From NCBI RefSeq assembly GCF_002777425.1, contig NZ_MDVC01000050.1, positions 1-41,443 of the forward strand: DNA of 41,443 bases. Direction: 5' to 3'. The stretch's first letter is position 1; the number at the start of each line of letters is the position of its first letter. The position numbers were made by a program, and so were the translations under genes. The DNA is from Snodgrassella alvi (GTDB taxonomy: Bacteria; Pseudomonadota; Gammaproteobacteria; Burkholderiales; Neisseriaceae). The notes beneath the pieces were generated by a model. It was not told the DNA's origin. It ran no database searches and saw only the letters and a list, made by a program, of their open reading frames with translations. This document shows, piece after piece, positions 27,312 to 36,527 of the stretch.

Positions 27312-28625
27312 ATGCAGCCTCTACGCATTGGTTTGCTGGGTGTTGGCACAGTTGGTGGCGGCACCGTCAAGTTGTTACAGAATAATGCAGATGAAATCAC
27401 CCGCAGGCTCGGGCGTGAGCTGATTATTACCCGAGCAGCCAGCCGTAATATAGAACGCACCCGCGAAATATGTGGGCATCACACCCTCATCAGTAATGAT
27501 GTATTCGATGTAGTCAATGCTCCAGATGTTGACGTTGTAGTAGAACTGATTGGCGGTACAACAATTGCCAAGGATGCTGTGGTACAGGCAATTAAAAATG
27601 GCAAGCACATCGTTACCGCTAATAAAAAACTACTGGCCGAATTCGGTAACGAAATTTTCCAGCAGGCATCAAAGCACAATGTAATGGTAATGTATGAGGC
27701 AGCAGTTGCTGGCGGTATTCCCATTATCAAAGCACTGCGCGAGGGGCTGGCCGCCAACCACATCGAATCTATTGCCGGTATCATCAATGGTACCAGCAAC
27801 TTCATTCTGAGTGAAATGCGTGCCAATGGCAGCACCTTTGCGGAAGCATTGGAGCAGGCTCAGGCATTGGGCTATGCAGAAGCCGACCCCACCTTTGATA
27901 TCGAGGGTCATGATGCCGGCCATAAATTAAGCATTATCTCTGCGCTGGCATTTGGTACACCGATTAACTTTAGCCAGTGTTATCTGGAAGGCATCAGCCA
28001 TCTGGAAAGTCTGGATATCTGCTATGCAGAAGAATTAGGCTATCGCATCAAATTACTCGGCATCACCCGTAAAACCTCAGAAGGCATTGAGCTGCGTGTA
28101 CACCCTACCCTGATACCGGAAAGCCGCCTACTGGCCAAAGTAGAAGGCGTGATGAACGCAGTATCAGTTCAGGCTGATATGATTGGCCAGACGCTTTACT
28201 ATGGTGCCGGTGCCGGTGCCGGCCCTACTGCCAGTGCAGTCATGGCTGATATTATCGATGTTACCCGTTTACAGAATGCAGAAGCCAGCTACCGTGTTCC
28301 TTATCTGGCCTTTCAGACTAATTCACTGCAAAACATTTCTATCCTGCCAATGGATGAAATTATCAGCAGCTATTATCTGCGCGTATCCGCCTGCGATGAA
28401 CCTGGGGTATTAGGTGAGATTGCCAATATTCTGGCCGCAGAAAACATTTCCATCGAGGCATTGATTCAAAAAGGCATTCTCAACAAAGAATCCGCCGAAA
28501 TTGTTATTCTCACCCACTCTACCAAAGAGCGCTTTATCAAACAGTCTATGGCTCGTATTCAGGCATTACCACGGGTGCTGTCACCAGTAACCATGATTCG
28601 AATGGAAAGTTTGTATCCACGCTAA
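27312..28625 (+). CDS. hom: Homoserine dehydrogenase
   Basis: Reduces aspartate semialdehyde to homoserine with NAD(P)H, the branch towards threonine and methionine. At 437 residues it is the usual single-function form: a Rossmann domain with GLLGVGTVGGGT at residues 8-19, catalytic and dimerisation domain with NKKLLAEFG near 102 and NGTSNFILSEM near 159 (the Gly-Thr-x-Asn nucleotide/substrate loop), the AEADPTFDIEGHDAGHKL motif near 193-210 with the catalytic Lys, and a C-terminal ACT domain (YYLRVSACDEPGVLGEIANIL, about 355-375) for threonine feedback. AAGGAG precedes the ATG. No thrC or thrB follows. Confidence 0.97.
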   Translation: MQPLRIGLLGVGTVGGGTVKLLQNNADEITRRLGRELIITRAASRNIERTREICGHHTLISNDVFDVVNAPDVDVVVELIGGTTIAKDAVVQAIKNGKHIVTANKKLLAEFGNEIFQQASKHNVMVMYEAAVAGGIPIIKALREGLAANHIESIAGIINGTSNFILSEMRANGSTFAEALEQAQALGYAEADPTFDIEGHDAGHKLSIISALAFGTPINFSQCYLEGISHLESLDICYAEELGYRIKLLGITRKTSEGIELRVHPTLIPESRLLAKVEGVMNAVSVQADMIGQTLYYGAGAGAGPTASAVMADIIDVTRLQNAEASYRVPYLAFQTNSLQNISILPMDEIISSYYLRVSACDEPGVLGEIANILAAENISIEALIQKGILNKESAEIVILTHSTKERFIKQSMARIQALPRVLSPVTMIRMESLYPR

Positions 28626-28651
28626 TCTCTTGTTGCAAAAACGATGATTTT

Positions 28652-28690
28652 AGATACGGGCAATATTGCCCGTATCTAATTGCGTTTTAA
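28652..28690 (+). terminator. Terminator-like palindrome after hom
   Basis: AGATACGGGCAAT and ATTGCCCGTATCT form a perfect 26-base palindrome (28652-28677) followed by AATTGCGTTTTAATA. The T tract is delayed, so it is a likely but not ideal terminator. Confidence 0.65.
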
Positions 28691-29151
28691 TATACGCCGA
28701 TAAACTTCGCTCAAAATAATATAATTAGTCAGCAATCTCAGATAGTATAAGTATACTTAAATCCTAAACTGATAATCTAATCAACTTATATAGTTTAAAT
28801 GATTGAAGAAAACACCAAAAATACAGTGTTCAACATCACCCATTCAGAGCTTGGCGAACAATTAATCATAACTATTTATTTAAATTAATTACTCAACCTG
28901 ATTTCCAAAAACACAGTATAAAAACACAATAAATTAATAAAATCTTCAAGTCCGCACCAAACAGGCTGCACAATCGTTTATTCCGACTGAAAATTTATAA
29001 AAATTCATTATCTATCATATACATAAAGTTAAACAAGCTGCAAAACAATTAAATCCCTAATAAACAAAATATAATCTATTTATATAAAATATATTACATA
29101 GATATATTTTATATAATATAATGCCATAAGTATAAATATATTCAACCCAAT
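28691..29151. other. AT-rich intergenic region before the minor pilin gene
   Basis: About 460 bp of very AT-rich sequence without an open frame of note and without an RNA gene I can recognise. Its only strong structure is the 15-bp dyad at 29080-29116, reported separately. TATAAT-like hexamers are abundant and so uninformative. Confidence 0.5.
29080..29116. repeat. 15-bp perfect AT-only inverted repeat upstream of the pilin gene
   Basis: TTATATAAAATATAT (29080-29094) and ATATATTTTATATAA (29102-29116) are exact reverse complements with a 7-base spacer (TACATAG). The dyad ends 35 bases before the pilin ATG, where a promoter or its operator should lie. An all-AT dyad may bind a regulator or nucleoid protein, or extrude easily. 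Its presence is seen; its role is inference, and AT richness raises the chance of coincidence. Confidence 0.5.
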
Positions 29152-29664
29152 ATGGCACGCTTATTTCATCATCATCCAGATAAGCATCAACCACATTCAG
29201 CTCAGCATAACATCCAGGGATATAGCCTGACCCAGCTATTAATTACACTTGCAGTTATCCTGATACTCACCGCCATCGCTTACCCCTATTACCACCAGCA
29301 GGTACAGCAGGCAAGACTACAGCAGGCACAGGCCGCCTTGCTTACCAACAGCCAATATCTGGCCAAACACTACCAGCAGCACATCAGTTACAAGAAAAAC
29401 AAAAATAGCTGGCCACACTTACCCATCAGCCAGAATCAGTATTTTTGTTTCCGCATTCAGGGTAATCCACGCTATACCCGTGAAGAACATTACACGCTTA
29501 AAGCAGTAGCACTAGACACCAAAGCCGAACCTCGTATACTCAAGCTCAATCAGGATGGCAGAGTATTTGTCTGCCAAAGCAGTACCAGCCGTTGTGATGA
29601 AGAAGAGCATTTTTTCAGCGGCCACAGTCAAACCGACCAGAACTGCCAAATCTTTAATCACTAG
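29152..29664 (+). CDS. Type IV pilin-like protein (minor pilin) with atypical residue 5
   Basis: A 170-residue prepilin-like protein. The leader of 23 residues is long and His-rich, ending in QG before YSLTQLLITLAVILIL, the hydrophobic N-terminal helix. Numbering the mature protein from Tyr24, position 5 is Gln rather than the near-invariant Glu. A globular domain follows with four cysteines: Cys99, Cys141, Cys148 and Cys165, probably two disulfides including the C-terminal D-region loop. The FCFRIQGNPR and DGRVFVCQ segments resemble the PilX/PilE-like minor pilins of Neisseriaceae. It stands alone, away from a pilin assembly operon. DsbB, encoded 4 kb to the right, belongs to the pathway that would form these disulfides. 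Confidence 0.78.
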   Translation: MARLFHHHPDKHQPHSAQHNIQGYSLTQLLITLAVILILTAIAYPYYHQQVQQARLQQAQAALLTNSQYLAKHYQQHISYKKNKNSWPHLPISQNQYFCFRIQGNPRYTREEHYTLKAVALDTKAEPRILKLNQDGRVFVCQSSTSRCDEEEHFFSGHSQTDQNCQIFNH

Positions 29665-29756
29665 CCAATTCAGGACCACAACAACATTCTAATAATGAAA
29701 CTGTTACAATACGCGCTCTTTCCATAACACATATCCGAACTTAGTCTGGTTAAATC

Positions 29757-31661
29757 ATGAGTATTCTGTCACTGGATAACGCCTGCTTTGCAGTTGGCCA
29801 CCATCCCTTACTGGATCAAGCATCCCTGCAAATGGACGCAGGGGAAAAAATCGGCTTTATTGGTCGTAATGGTGCAGGTAAATCCACACTACTGAAAATT
29901 CTTGCCGGCGTACAAAAGCTGGATGATGGTCTATTAACCATTCAGAACAATCAAAATGTAGTATATGTGCCGCAGGAGTCCTTTTTCGACCCACAGGCTA
30001 CTATTTTTGACACCATAGCCCAGGGGCTGGGTGAACTGCAAAGCCTGCTGCGCGAGTATCATGAAATCAGCCAGAATGTGAGTGATGAAGCCAGCCTGAA
30101 CCGTTTAACGGAACTACAGAATGAGCTGGAAAGCCGCAATGGCTGGCAATTTGATGCCCTGATAGCACAGACCCTGAGCGAATTAAAACTACCGGAAAAT
30201 GAATTTATCGGTAATCTCAGCGGCGGACAGAAAAAACGAGTTGCTCTGGCACAGGCATGGGTACAGAAACCCGATATTCTGTTACTGGATGAGCCCACCA
30301 ATCATCTGGATATCGAAGCCATTGAGTGGATGGAAAACCTGCTGAGCAATTTCGCTGGTAGCTTGATTGTTGTTACACACGACCGTCGTTTTCTGGACCG
30401 CGTAGCCACGCGTATAGTTGAATTAGACCGCGGACACTTGCGCAGTTATCCGGGCAGTTTCAGTGCCTACAGCGAGAAAAAGGCACAAGAACTGGCAGTA
30501 GAAGCCGAGCACAATCGCCTGTTTGATAAATTCCATGCTCAGGAAGAAGCATGGATTCGCAAAGGTATTGAAGCACGCCGTACCCGCAATCAGGGGCGAG
30601 TAAAACGGCTGGAGCAATTGCGGCGCGAGCGCGCGGCGCGACGCGAAGTTCAGGGGCAAGTTAGCTTTAATCTGAATCGTGGCGAATCCAGCGGTAAAAT
30701 CATAGCCGAAATCGAACATGCAAGCTTCTCCTACGGTGAGCATATCATCATGCGCGACTTCTCCAGCATTATTCAGCGTGGCGATAAAATTGGCCTTATC
30801 GGGCCAAACGGGGTGGGTAAAACCACATTTCTAAAATTGATTTTAGGAGAGCTGCAACCCACTTTAGGCAAAATTCGTCAGGGCTCACGCCAGGAAGTAG
30901 CCTATTTTGACCAATTTCGCAGTGCACTGAATGAAAACGATACTGTTTTCGATACTATCGGACAGGGTAACGACTATGTAGAAATTGGTGGCCAGCGCAA
31001 ACATGTTATCGGTTACCTCGAAGAATTCCTGTTCTCTCCGGCTCGAGTACGCAGCGAAGTCAAATCACTTTCGGGAGGTGAACGCAATCGGCTATTATTG
31101 GCCAAACTGTTTACCCGTCCGGCCAATATTCTGGTACTTGATGAACCCACCAACGATCTGGATATCGATACTCAGGAATTACTGGAAGAATTATTGCGCG
31201 ATTACAACGGTACGGTATTTTTGGTCAGCCACGACCGTACTTTTCTGGATAATGTCGTTACCCAATCTATCGTATTCAATGGCAATGGCCAGTTAAAAGA
31301 ATACATCGGTGGCTATCAGGATTACATCGATGCCAGAAAACGCGAACAAAGCTTGCAGACACCGACACCAACAGTAAGCAAAGACACCAGCAGCAGTGAC
31401 AAAACCCGCACCAAAAACCGGCGCAGCGATAAACTTTCCTATAATGAACAGCGCGAACTGGCCAGTTTACCAGATGAGCTTGCTGCGCTGGAAGCTGAAC
31501 AAACTGAGTTGAATGAAAAACTTTCCGACCCAGAAATTTTCAAAAATGACTACAAACTGGCAGCCGAATGGCAAGCGCGCATTGCTGAAATTGAAGAACT
31601 ATTGCTAGAAAAACTTGAGCGCTGGGAAAGCCTTGAAGCAAAACAAAAGCTCCAGAACTGA
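29757..31661 (+). CDS. uup: ABC-F family ATPase, Uup-like
   Basis: A 634-residue soluble protein with two ABC ATPase domains and no membrane helices. Walker A motifs GRNGAGKS (near 36-43) and GPNGVGKT (near 349-356), signatures LSGGQKKRVALA and LSGGERNRLLLA, and Walker B LLLDEPTNHLDIE and LVLDEPTNDLDID are all intact. The interdomain linker with an Arg-rich stretch (near 270-300) and the C-terminal coiled coil (about 560-634, Glu/Leu/Lys-rich, preceded by a Ser/Thr/Lys linker) are the Uup layout; Uup acts on ribosomes and binds DNA in E. coli. No clear ribosome site is seen before the ATG. TTACAAT at 29703-29709 is a possible -10 box. A bidirectional terminator follows. Confidence 0.94.
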   Translation: MSILSLDNACFAVGHHPLLDQASLQMDAGEKIGFIGRNGAGKSTLLKILAGVQKLDDGLLTIQNNQNVVYVPQESFFDPQATIFDTIAQGLGELQSLLREYHEISQNVSDEASLNRLTELQNELESRNGWQFDALIAQTLSELKLPENEFIGNLSGGQKKRVALAQAWVQKPDILLLDEPTNHLDIEAIEWMENLLSNFAGSLIVVTHDRRFLDRVATRIVELDRGHLRSYPGSFSAYSEKKAQELAVEAEHNRLFDKFHAQEEAWIRKGIEARRTRNQGRVKRLEQLRRERAARREVQGQVSFNLNRGESSGKIIAEIEHASFSYGEHIIMRDFSSIIQRGDKIGLIGPNGVGKTTFLKLILGELQPTLGKIRQGSRQEVAYFDQFRSALNENDTVFDTIGQGNDYVEIGGQRKHVIGYLEEFLFSPARVRSEVKSLSGGERNRLLLAKLFTRPANILVLDEPTNDLDIDTQELLEELLRDYNGTVFLVSHDRTFLDNVVTQSIVFNGNGQLKEYIGGYQDYIDARKREQSLQTPTPTVSKDTSSSDKTRTKNRRSDKLSYNEQRELASLPDELAALEAEQTELNEKLSDPEIFKNDYKLAAEWQARIAEIEELLLEKLERWESLEAKQKLQN

Positions 31662-31671
31662 TGCTCATAAA

Positions 31672-31706
31672 CAAACAGCTAGTGAATTAATTACACTAGC
31701 TGTTTT
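31672..31706. terminator. Bidirectional terminator between uup and the DUF1615 gene
   Basis: AAACAGCTAGTG pairs with CACTAGCTGTTT around a 9-base AT loop; a TTTTG follows on the plus strand and a TTTGTTTAT on the minus strand, fitting the convergent genes. Confidence 0.8.
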
Positions 31707-31718
31707 GCAAAACCGGAT

Positions 31719-32981
31719 TTATCTTTTATGGTAGCGTCCGCCAGCACCAGCACGCCGCATACAAGTATCATAACGACGAGTAACATTAGTCGCATACCAG
31801 TTAGTATTGTAATCCTTACTTAATTTCGGCCCACTAATTACCACCTGCGGCATAATCGCATATGGTGGATTTTTACCAAACTGGCGTTTATACAAATTAA
31901 TCACATTTTGATACGTAGTTGTATTTTCAAATTCCGCCTGCTTTTCCTGCAATAAATCCGCCCGGATCTCTTCTGATTTCATCGCCATACCATGATCAGC
32001 AAACAACTGATTAAGTGCTGTTTCAGTCTGACTAGGCATAGACTGAGCATTATCATCCTTATCATACAGCAGCAAATCTCCATCCAGAGACATATCCAGA
32101 TTCAGCAGCTTATTAATACTCTGCTGAAAAGCAGCATTGCGGCTCGAATACATACCTGAATTATAATCTGCAAAACGATATTGGGTATTATCATAGTTAG
32201 CAGGATATTTCATCAGCCGGTGAATACCATAATACAAACCACCCTCACGAGTATACATATAATCTCGCAACTCATTTACAGACGCATGGTCGCGCTGGTG
32301 CTGACGCGCATATTTCACCGATACCTGCATCGAACCAATAGTAGTAATCGGATTATTTTCTTCCCCCAAATCCTTGCCCATAAATTTGGCCGCGGCATTG
32401 GCAATAGAGTCGGCATAAAACTGCTTGGCAACATAAGCAAAAATCTGTCGATAAATCAAATCCAATTGCTGTTCAGTTTTTACGGCACGCATCTGCACCA
32501 GAAAACTGTTTTCCTTGCTCGGCTCATTAAGCAATACATAGGTAAAATAACGAGAAACTGCTGGCCCTAATGCCGGACCAAACTGTTTAATAAATTTTTG
32601 TGGTACTTCAGTCTGAAACGCTTTAATTGCCTTATTACCCAAATCAGGAACAGCTGGATTGGCAACAAAATTGGACTCCTGGTCCACCACAGCAATCACA
32701 CTACACACATTTTCCCGTGTCTTACTGATTTTCAGCTCATCCATAATCCGGCTGATATCTGCCGCCCATGCATCACGTTGTGCTACCCTTGCCGGTATTA
32801 GCTGGCTTATTTGCGCAGACTGGGACAATATTTTACTATTGTCACGCTGCGAATCTTCATCGACACCAGACCAGCTTCCATGCTCCTTACAGGCAACTAA
32901 AGCCCACAACAATAATCCTGCCAATGTTATCCGACCAGCTGCTTTCAGTAAAAATTTAGCGTTCATACTATATACATTCAT
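31719..32981 (-). CDS. DUF1615-family lipoprotein
   Basis: A 420-residue predicted lipoprotein. The signal peptide has a hydrophobic core (residues 15-29) and lipobox LVAC with Cys31, followed by a polar tether. The body matches the DUF1615 family: VCSVIAVVDQESNFVANPAV near 93-112 and TIGSMQVSVKYA near 215, with YTREGGLYYGIHRLM near 250. The segment with a Glu after VVDQ, followed by GSMQVSV and the DYNSGMYSSRNAAFQ stretch, resembles the lysozyme-like fold of lytic transglycosylases (ESxF, GxMQ, AYNxG), so a cell-wall role is plausible but unproven. It is last of a minus-strand run after pmbA and dsbB; the gap to dsbB is 36 bp. Confidence 0.87.
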   Translation of the reverse strand: MNVYSMNAKFLLKAAGRITLAGLLLWALVACKEHGSWSGVDEDSQRDNSKILSQSAQISQLIPARVAQRDAWAADISRIMDELKISKTRENVCSVIAVVDQESNFVANPAVPDLGNKAIKAFQTEVPQKFIKQFGPALGPAVSRYFTYVLLNEPSKENSFLVQMRAVKTEQQLDLIYRQIFAYVAKQFYADSIANAAAKFMGKDLGEENNPITTIGSMQVSVKYARQHQRDHASVNELRDYMYTREGGLYYGIHRLMKYPANYDNTQYRFADYNSGMYSSRNAAFQQSINKLLNLDMSLDGDLLLYDKDDNAQSMPSQTETALNQLFADHGMAMKSEEIRADLLQEKQAEFENTTTYQNVINLYKRQFGKNPPYAIMPQVVISGPKLSKDYNTNWYATNVTRRYDTCMRRAGAGGRYHKR

Positions 32982-33017
32982 TCAAGCAAATCAGTTCATC
33001 AGCATACCCAACACAGC

Positions 33018-33518
33018 TTATTTCCTAACATCCTTGCAACGACAACGCCAGAACCATACCCAGACCCACAGCAATACAGCGCTAAAAAATAATGCACTCC
33101 ATATCGGCAAAGGTACCCACAGAATACGTTGAACTTCACCGCAATTGCCTGAGCCACGAATAATTGGTTCATACCAGTCAAACAATGGCGCATTACGATA
33201 AAGAAATGTCAATGGTGCGCCGCAGGAGGGCTGCTCAACTAAGGGCAGGTGCTGAATATATATCTGGTATATCGCCACATACAGCCCTACAACTGGCGCC
33301 ACACTCACCACAACAGCATTAATCACACGCTCTAAACAACTACGATTGGGGCAGCAGGCACACAAAAGAGCCAGTAATGTTGTCGCAATCACTGCAATAC
33401 GTTGTTTAATACACATCACACAGGGATTCATGTCCAGAACATATTGGCCGATAAATGATCCGGCTGTACAAAGCACACCCAGAAAAAATACACACCATAA
33501 TGCCTTACGAAAGCTCAT
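33018..33518 (-). CDS. dsbB: Disulfide bond formation protein B
   Basis: A 166-residue inner-membrane protein with four hydrophobic helices that reoxidises DsbA and passes electrons to quinone. Counting from the ATG at 33518 (AAGGA lies 7 bases upstream; an earlier in-frame start at 33563 is less likely), the first redox pair is Cys33/Cys36 in NPCVMC, followed by the quinone-proximal IKQR. The second pair is Cys99 and Cys126 in the large periplasmic loop (PSCGAP and NCGE). It sits between pmbA and the DUF1615 lipoprotein gene on the same strand. dsbA is not in the window. Confidence 0.94.
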   Translation of the reverse strand: MSFRKALWCVFFLGVLCTAGSFIGQYVLDMNPCVMCIKQRIAVIATTLLALLCACCPNRSCLERVINAVVVSVAPVVGLYVAIYQIYIQHLPLVEQPSCGAPLTFLYRNAPLFDWYEPIIRGSGNCGEVQRILWVPLPIWSALFFSAVLLWVWVWFWRCRCKDVRK

Positions 33519-33605
33519 TTTCAATCCTTTCAAGCTGGCTGCAACCAAAAGCACACTGACCACTTACCGGCTGGCTACAACAAAACAAGCCATGCCACTC
33601 ATAGC

Positions 33606-34934
33606 TTATACCCCGGCAACCGTCATATTATCAATCAGAATAGAACCCACCTTATGTGTACTGCGTCTTAATGCATCGTCTGCCGCACCAACCATGGCCA
33701 TAAACATATCCTGCAAACGCGAAGCAATCGTAATACCTTCTACCGGATAGGCAATTACCCCATTTTCCACCCAGAAACCAGCCGCACCACGTGAGTAATC
33801 ACCAGTAATTCCATTCACGCCCTGTCCCATTAGTTCTGTAACTAGCAAACCAGTGCCCATCGTCTTCAACAGCTCAGCCTGAGTAGTATGCGTATGATTC
33901 AGATATAAATTGTGCACCCCACCGGCATTGCCAGTTGTCGTCATGCCTAACTTGCGCGCACTGTAACTGCTTAAAAAATAGCCAGACACATGGCCACCAT
34001 CAATAACCGTACGTTCACGGGTAGCCACACCTTCAGCATCAAAATAAGTACTGGCCAGTGCCTTTTTCACATGCGGCTTTTCAGTCAGAGATACCCATGG
34101 TGCCAGAATTTGCCTGCCCAGACTATCTACCAGAAAACTGGTTTGCCGATACAGCGCACCACCACTAAGCGCACCCACCAGATGGCCAATCAAACTTCCA
34201 GCTACCGTAGTATCGAAAACCACCGGATATTTACCAGTAGCAACAGACTGGCCATTCAGGCGCCGCACCGTACGTGCAGCAGCAGTTTGGCCAATCGTTT
34301 CGGCTGTAGCCAGATCGCACGCATCACGTGCCAGATCATACCAGTAATCACGCTGCATACCAGAAGCATCAGCAGCCACCACACTACAGGAAATACTGTG
34401 CCGACTGCCACGCTGATAGGCACAAAAATCATTACTGTTGGCATATACATACTGATAATGGTCAGTCTGCACCTCAGCACCTTCGGAATTACTGATACGC
34501 TCATCCGTATCCAGCGCAGCCCGTTCTGTACGTTTACCAATTGCAATTGCTTCATCCGCAGATAAAGACCAGGGAAAAAACACTTCTGTATCACCCAGCT
34601 CTGTTGCCAGTAATGCAGCATCGGCCAAACCGGCACAATCATCCTGAGCAGTATAGCGGGCAATATTCAATGCCGCCGTTACCACCTCCCCGATTGCCCT
34701 GTCATTAAAATCAGCAGTACTGGCACGCCCTTTGGCCTGCCCCAGATAAACCGTAATATCCAGAGACTTATCCTGCTGATATTCAATATGTTCAACATCC
34801 TGCTGGCGCACTTGAACATTCTGTCCAACAGATTCACTGATATCAATTTCAGCCGCACTTGCCCCCTGTTCTCTGGCTTTCTGCAATGCCTGCTGGCTCA
34901 ACTGTTGTAACTGTTCGGCGCTGTGATGAAACAT
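33606..34934 (-). CDS. pmbA: Metallopeptidase PmbA (TldE)
   Basis: A 442-residue TldD/PmbA-family protein; with TldD it forms a heterodimeric cytoplasmic protease that in E. coli matures microcin B17 and degrades unfolded CcdA. PmbA lacks the HExxxH zinc motif, which belongs to TldD, and none is seen here. Family segments include VRQQDVEHIEYQQDKSLDI near 40-58, GNAGGVHNLYLNHT near 330 and GVNGITGDYSRGAAGFWVENG near 372-392. The start at 34934 has AAGAGG upstream and is preferred to the frame's upstream ATG at 34970. It is divergent from darP, the conserved pmbA/yjgA neighbourhood. tldD is not in the window. Confidence 0.95.
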   Translation of the reverse strand: MFHHSAEQLQQLSQQALQKAREQGASAAEIDISESVGQNVQVRQQDVEHIEYQQDKSLDITVYLGQAKGRASTADFNDRAIGEVVTAALNIARYTAQDDCAGLADAALLATELGDTEVFFPWSLSADEAIAIGKRTERAALDTDERISNSEGAEVQTDHYQYVYANSNDFCAYQRGSRHSISCSVVAADASGMQRDYWYDLARDACDLATAETIGQTAAARTVRRLNGQSVATGKYPVVFDTTVAGSLIGHLVGALSGGALYRQTSFLVDSLGRQILAPWVSLTEKPHVKKALASTYFDAEGVATRERTVIDGGHVSGYFLSSYSARKLGMTTTGNAGGVHNLYLNHTHTTQAELLKTMGTGLLVTELMGQGVNGITGDYSRGAAGFWVENGVIAYPVEGITIASRLQDMFMAMVGAADDALRRSTHKVGSILIDNMTVAGV

Positions 34935-35078
34935 AATTAACCTCTTGCAAAGAAGCCTGCATTCTAGCATGCTGCTTTAAGCACTGGCAGCAATGAAACA
35001 TACATGCCAACTGAAATAATACGGATTTTTTGCTAAAATAGACACTTGAAATTCAGATTACATGTGACACCTAAATAT

Positions 35079-35603
35079 ATGAACAGCAACCTTGATAGCC
35101 AAACCATTGCAGAAAAAGAATGGGTAAGCAAAACCCAGATGAAAAAGCAAATGAACGATTTGCAACAACTGGGCATGGAACTCACCAAACTTTCTGCTGA
35201 TACCTTAAAGAAAATGAATCTGTCCGAAGATTTATTACAAGCAGTACTAAGCTATCAAAAAATCAGCTCCAACAGCGCCCTAAAACGGCAGGCACAATTT
35301 ATTGGCCGCCTGATGCGTGAAACCGACACCGCACCAATCAGCGATTATCTGGCACGCCTCAAAGGTGAAAACAACGCACATAACGCCTATCTGCAAAGGT
35401 TGGAAAATCTGCGCCAGCGTCTGATTGCCGATGATAGCAGCCTTACTGAAGTCATCAGCCAGCACCCACATATCGACATCAATAATCTGCGCACTCTGAT
35501 TCGCAATGCCCGCAAAGAACAGATTTCCGGTAAACCGCCAAAAGCATTCAGAGCAATTTTCCAATTACTGAAAACCGAAATCAGCGAAGATACCTCTTCC
35601 TGA
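35079..35603 (+). CDS. darP: Ribosome-associated protein DarP (YjgA, DUF615)
   Basis: A 174-residue, charged, helical DUF615 protein that promotes late 50S ribosomal subunit assembly in E. coli. EWVSKTQMKKQMNDLQQLG near the N-terminus and SALKRQAQFIGRLMRE near 80-95 are the family hallmarks, and the C-terminal half contains the NNLRTLIRNARKEQ stretch. The ATG at 35079 is chosen over a TTG at 35046 on family start and length (about 180). No strong ribosome site is visible. It is divergent from pmbA across about 145 bp. Confidence 0.94.
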   Translation: MNSNLDSQTIAEKEWVSKTQMKKQMNDLQQLGMELTKLSADTLKKMNLSEDLLQAVLSYQKISSNSALKRQAQFIGRLMRETDTAPISDYLARLKGENNAHNAYLQRLENLRQRLIADDSSLTEVISQHPHIDINNLRTLIRNARKEQISGKPPKAFRAIFQLLKTEISEDTSS

Positions 35604-35686
35604 AACAACAAAACATATTTCTGAAATTAATGGCCATTTCCCTGCCTGATTAAGTCAATTTCAGCACCCGAATCTGGATAAACACC

Positions 35687-36475
35687 ATGAGCGATATCTT
35701 AAATAAAATCATTGCCACCAAAAAAAACGAAATGGTTGCAGCCAAAACTGCTGAATCACTGGCCGAAGTTCGAGCACGGGCTTACGATCAGGCACCGACG
35801 CGCCCTTTTCTTGATGCCATCCATACCAAACATCATCAGGGTAAAGCCGCCATTATTGCCGAAGTCAAAAAAGCCAGCCCATCCAAAGGGCTGATTCGCC
35901 CCGACTTCTCACCAGCAGACATCGCTCAAGCCTACCAGCAAGGTGGTGCCGCCTGCATGTCTGTCCTTACCGATACCAGCTATTTTCAGGGCAGCCTCGC
36001 CTACCTGAATACAGCCCGTAACGCTTGCAATCTGCCCGTATTACGTAAAGATTTCATCATCGACATCTATCAGATTTATCAGTCCCGGGCGCACAACGCC
36101 GATGCGATACTGCTTATCGCAGCAGCACTAAGCCATACCCAGCTAAATGAATATGAAGCAATTGCCCACGAACTGGGCATGACCGTACTGCTTGAGATTC
36201 ACGATGAAGATGAACTGGAAAAATGCAACAATATGCGCACCCCGCTATGGGGTATAAACAACCGCAATCTGCGTACATTCGAAGTGGATTTACAGCAAAC
36301 CATCAAACTTCTACCGGCACTAACCGGCAAAACCATCGTTACCGAAAGCGGCATTTTTACCACAGACGACATTCATATGATGCAACAACATCAGGTTAAC
36401 ACCTTTCTCATCGGTGAAAGCCTGATGCGCAAACAGAACATTGCTGATGAATTGAGTATACTAGTCAATGCCTGA
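35687..36475 (+). CDS. trpC: Indole-3-glycerol phosphate synthase
   Basis: A 262-residue TIM-barrel enzyme that closes CdRP to indole-3-glycerol phosphate in tryptophan synthesis. Visible family features are [16 protein letters not shown] at the N-terminus, [19 protein letters not shown] near 59-77 (catalytic Lys and phosphate-binding Ser), [17 protein letters not shown] near 110-126, [11 protein letters not shown] near 168, [13 protein letters not shown] near 188 and [10 protein letters not shown] near 218. It is the monofunctional form without a PRAI (TrpF) domain. No other trp gene is adjacent, so the trp genes are dispersed, as is common in Neisseriaceae. Confidence 0.97.
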   Translation: MSDILNKIIATKKNEMVAAKTAESLAEVRARAYDQAPTRPFLDAIHTKHHQGKAAIIAEVKKASPSKGLIRPDFSPADIAQAYQQGGAACMSVLTDTSYFQGSLAYLNTARNACNLPVLRKDFIIDIYQIYQSRAHNADAILLIAAALSHTQLNEYEAIAHELGMTVLLEIHDEDELEKCNNMRTPLWGINNRNLRTFEVDLQQTIKLLPALTGKTIVTESGIFTTDDIHMMQQHQVNTFLIGESLMRKQNIADELSILVNA

Positions 36476-36527
36476 AGCATTTATACACCCTATCTAAACC
36501 TAATTAATTACCGTAAAAGGAAAAATC

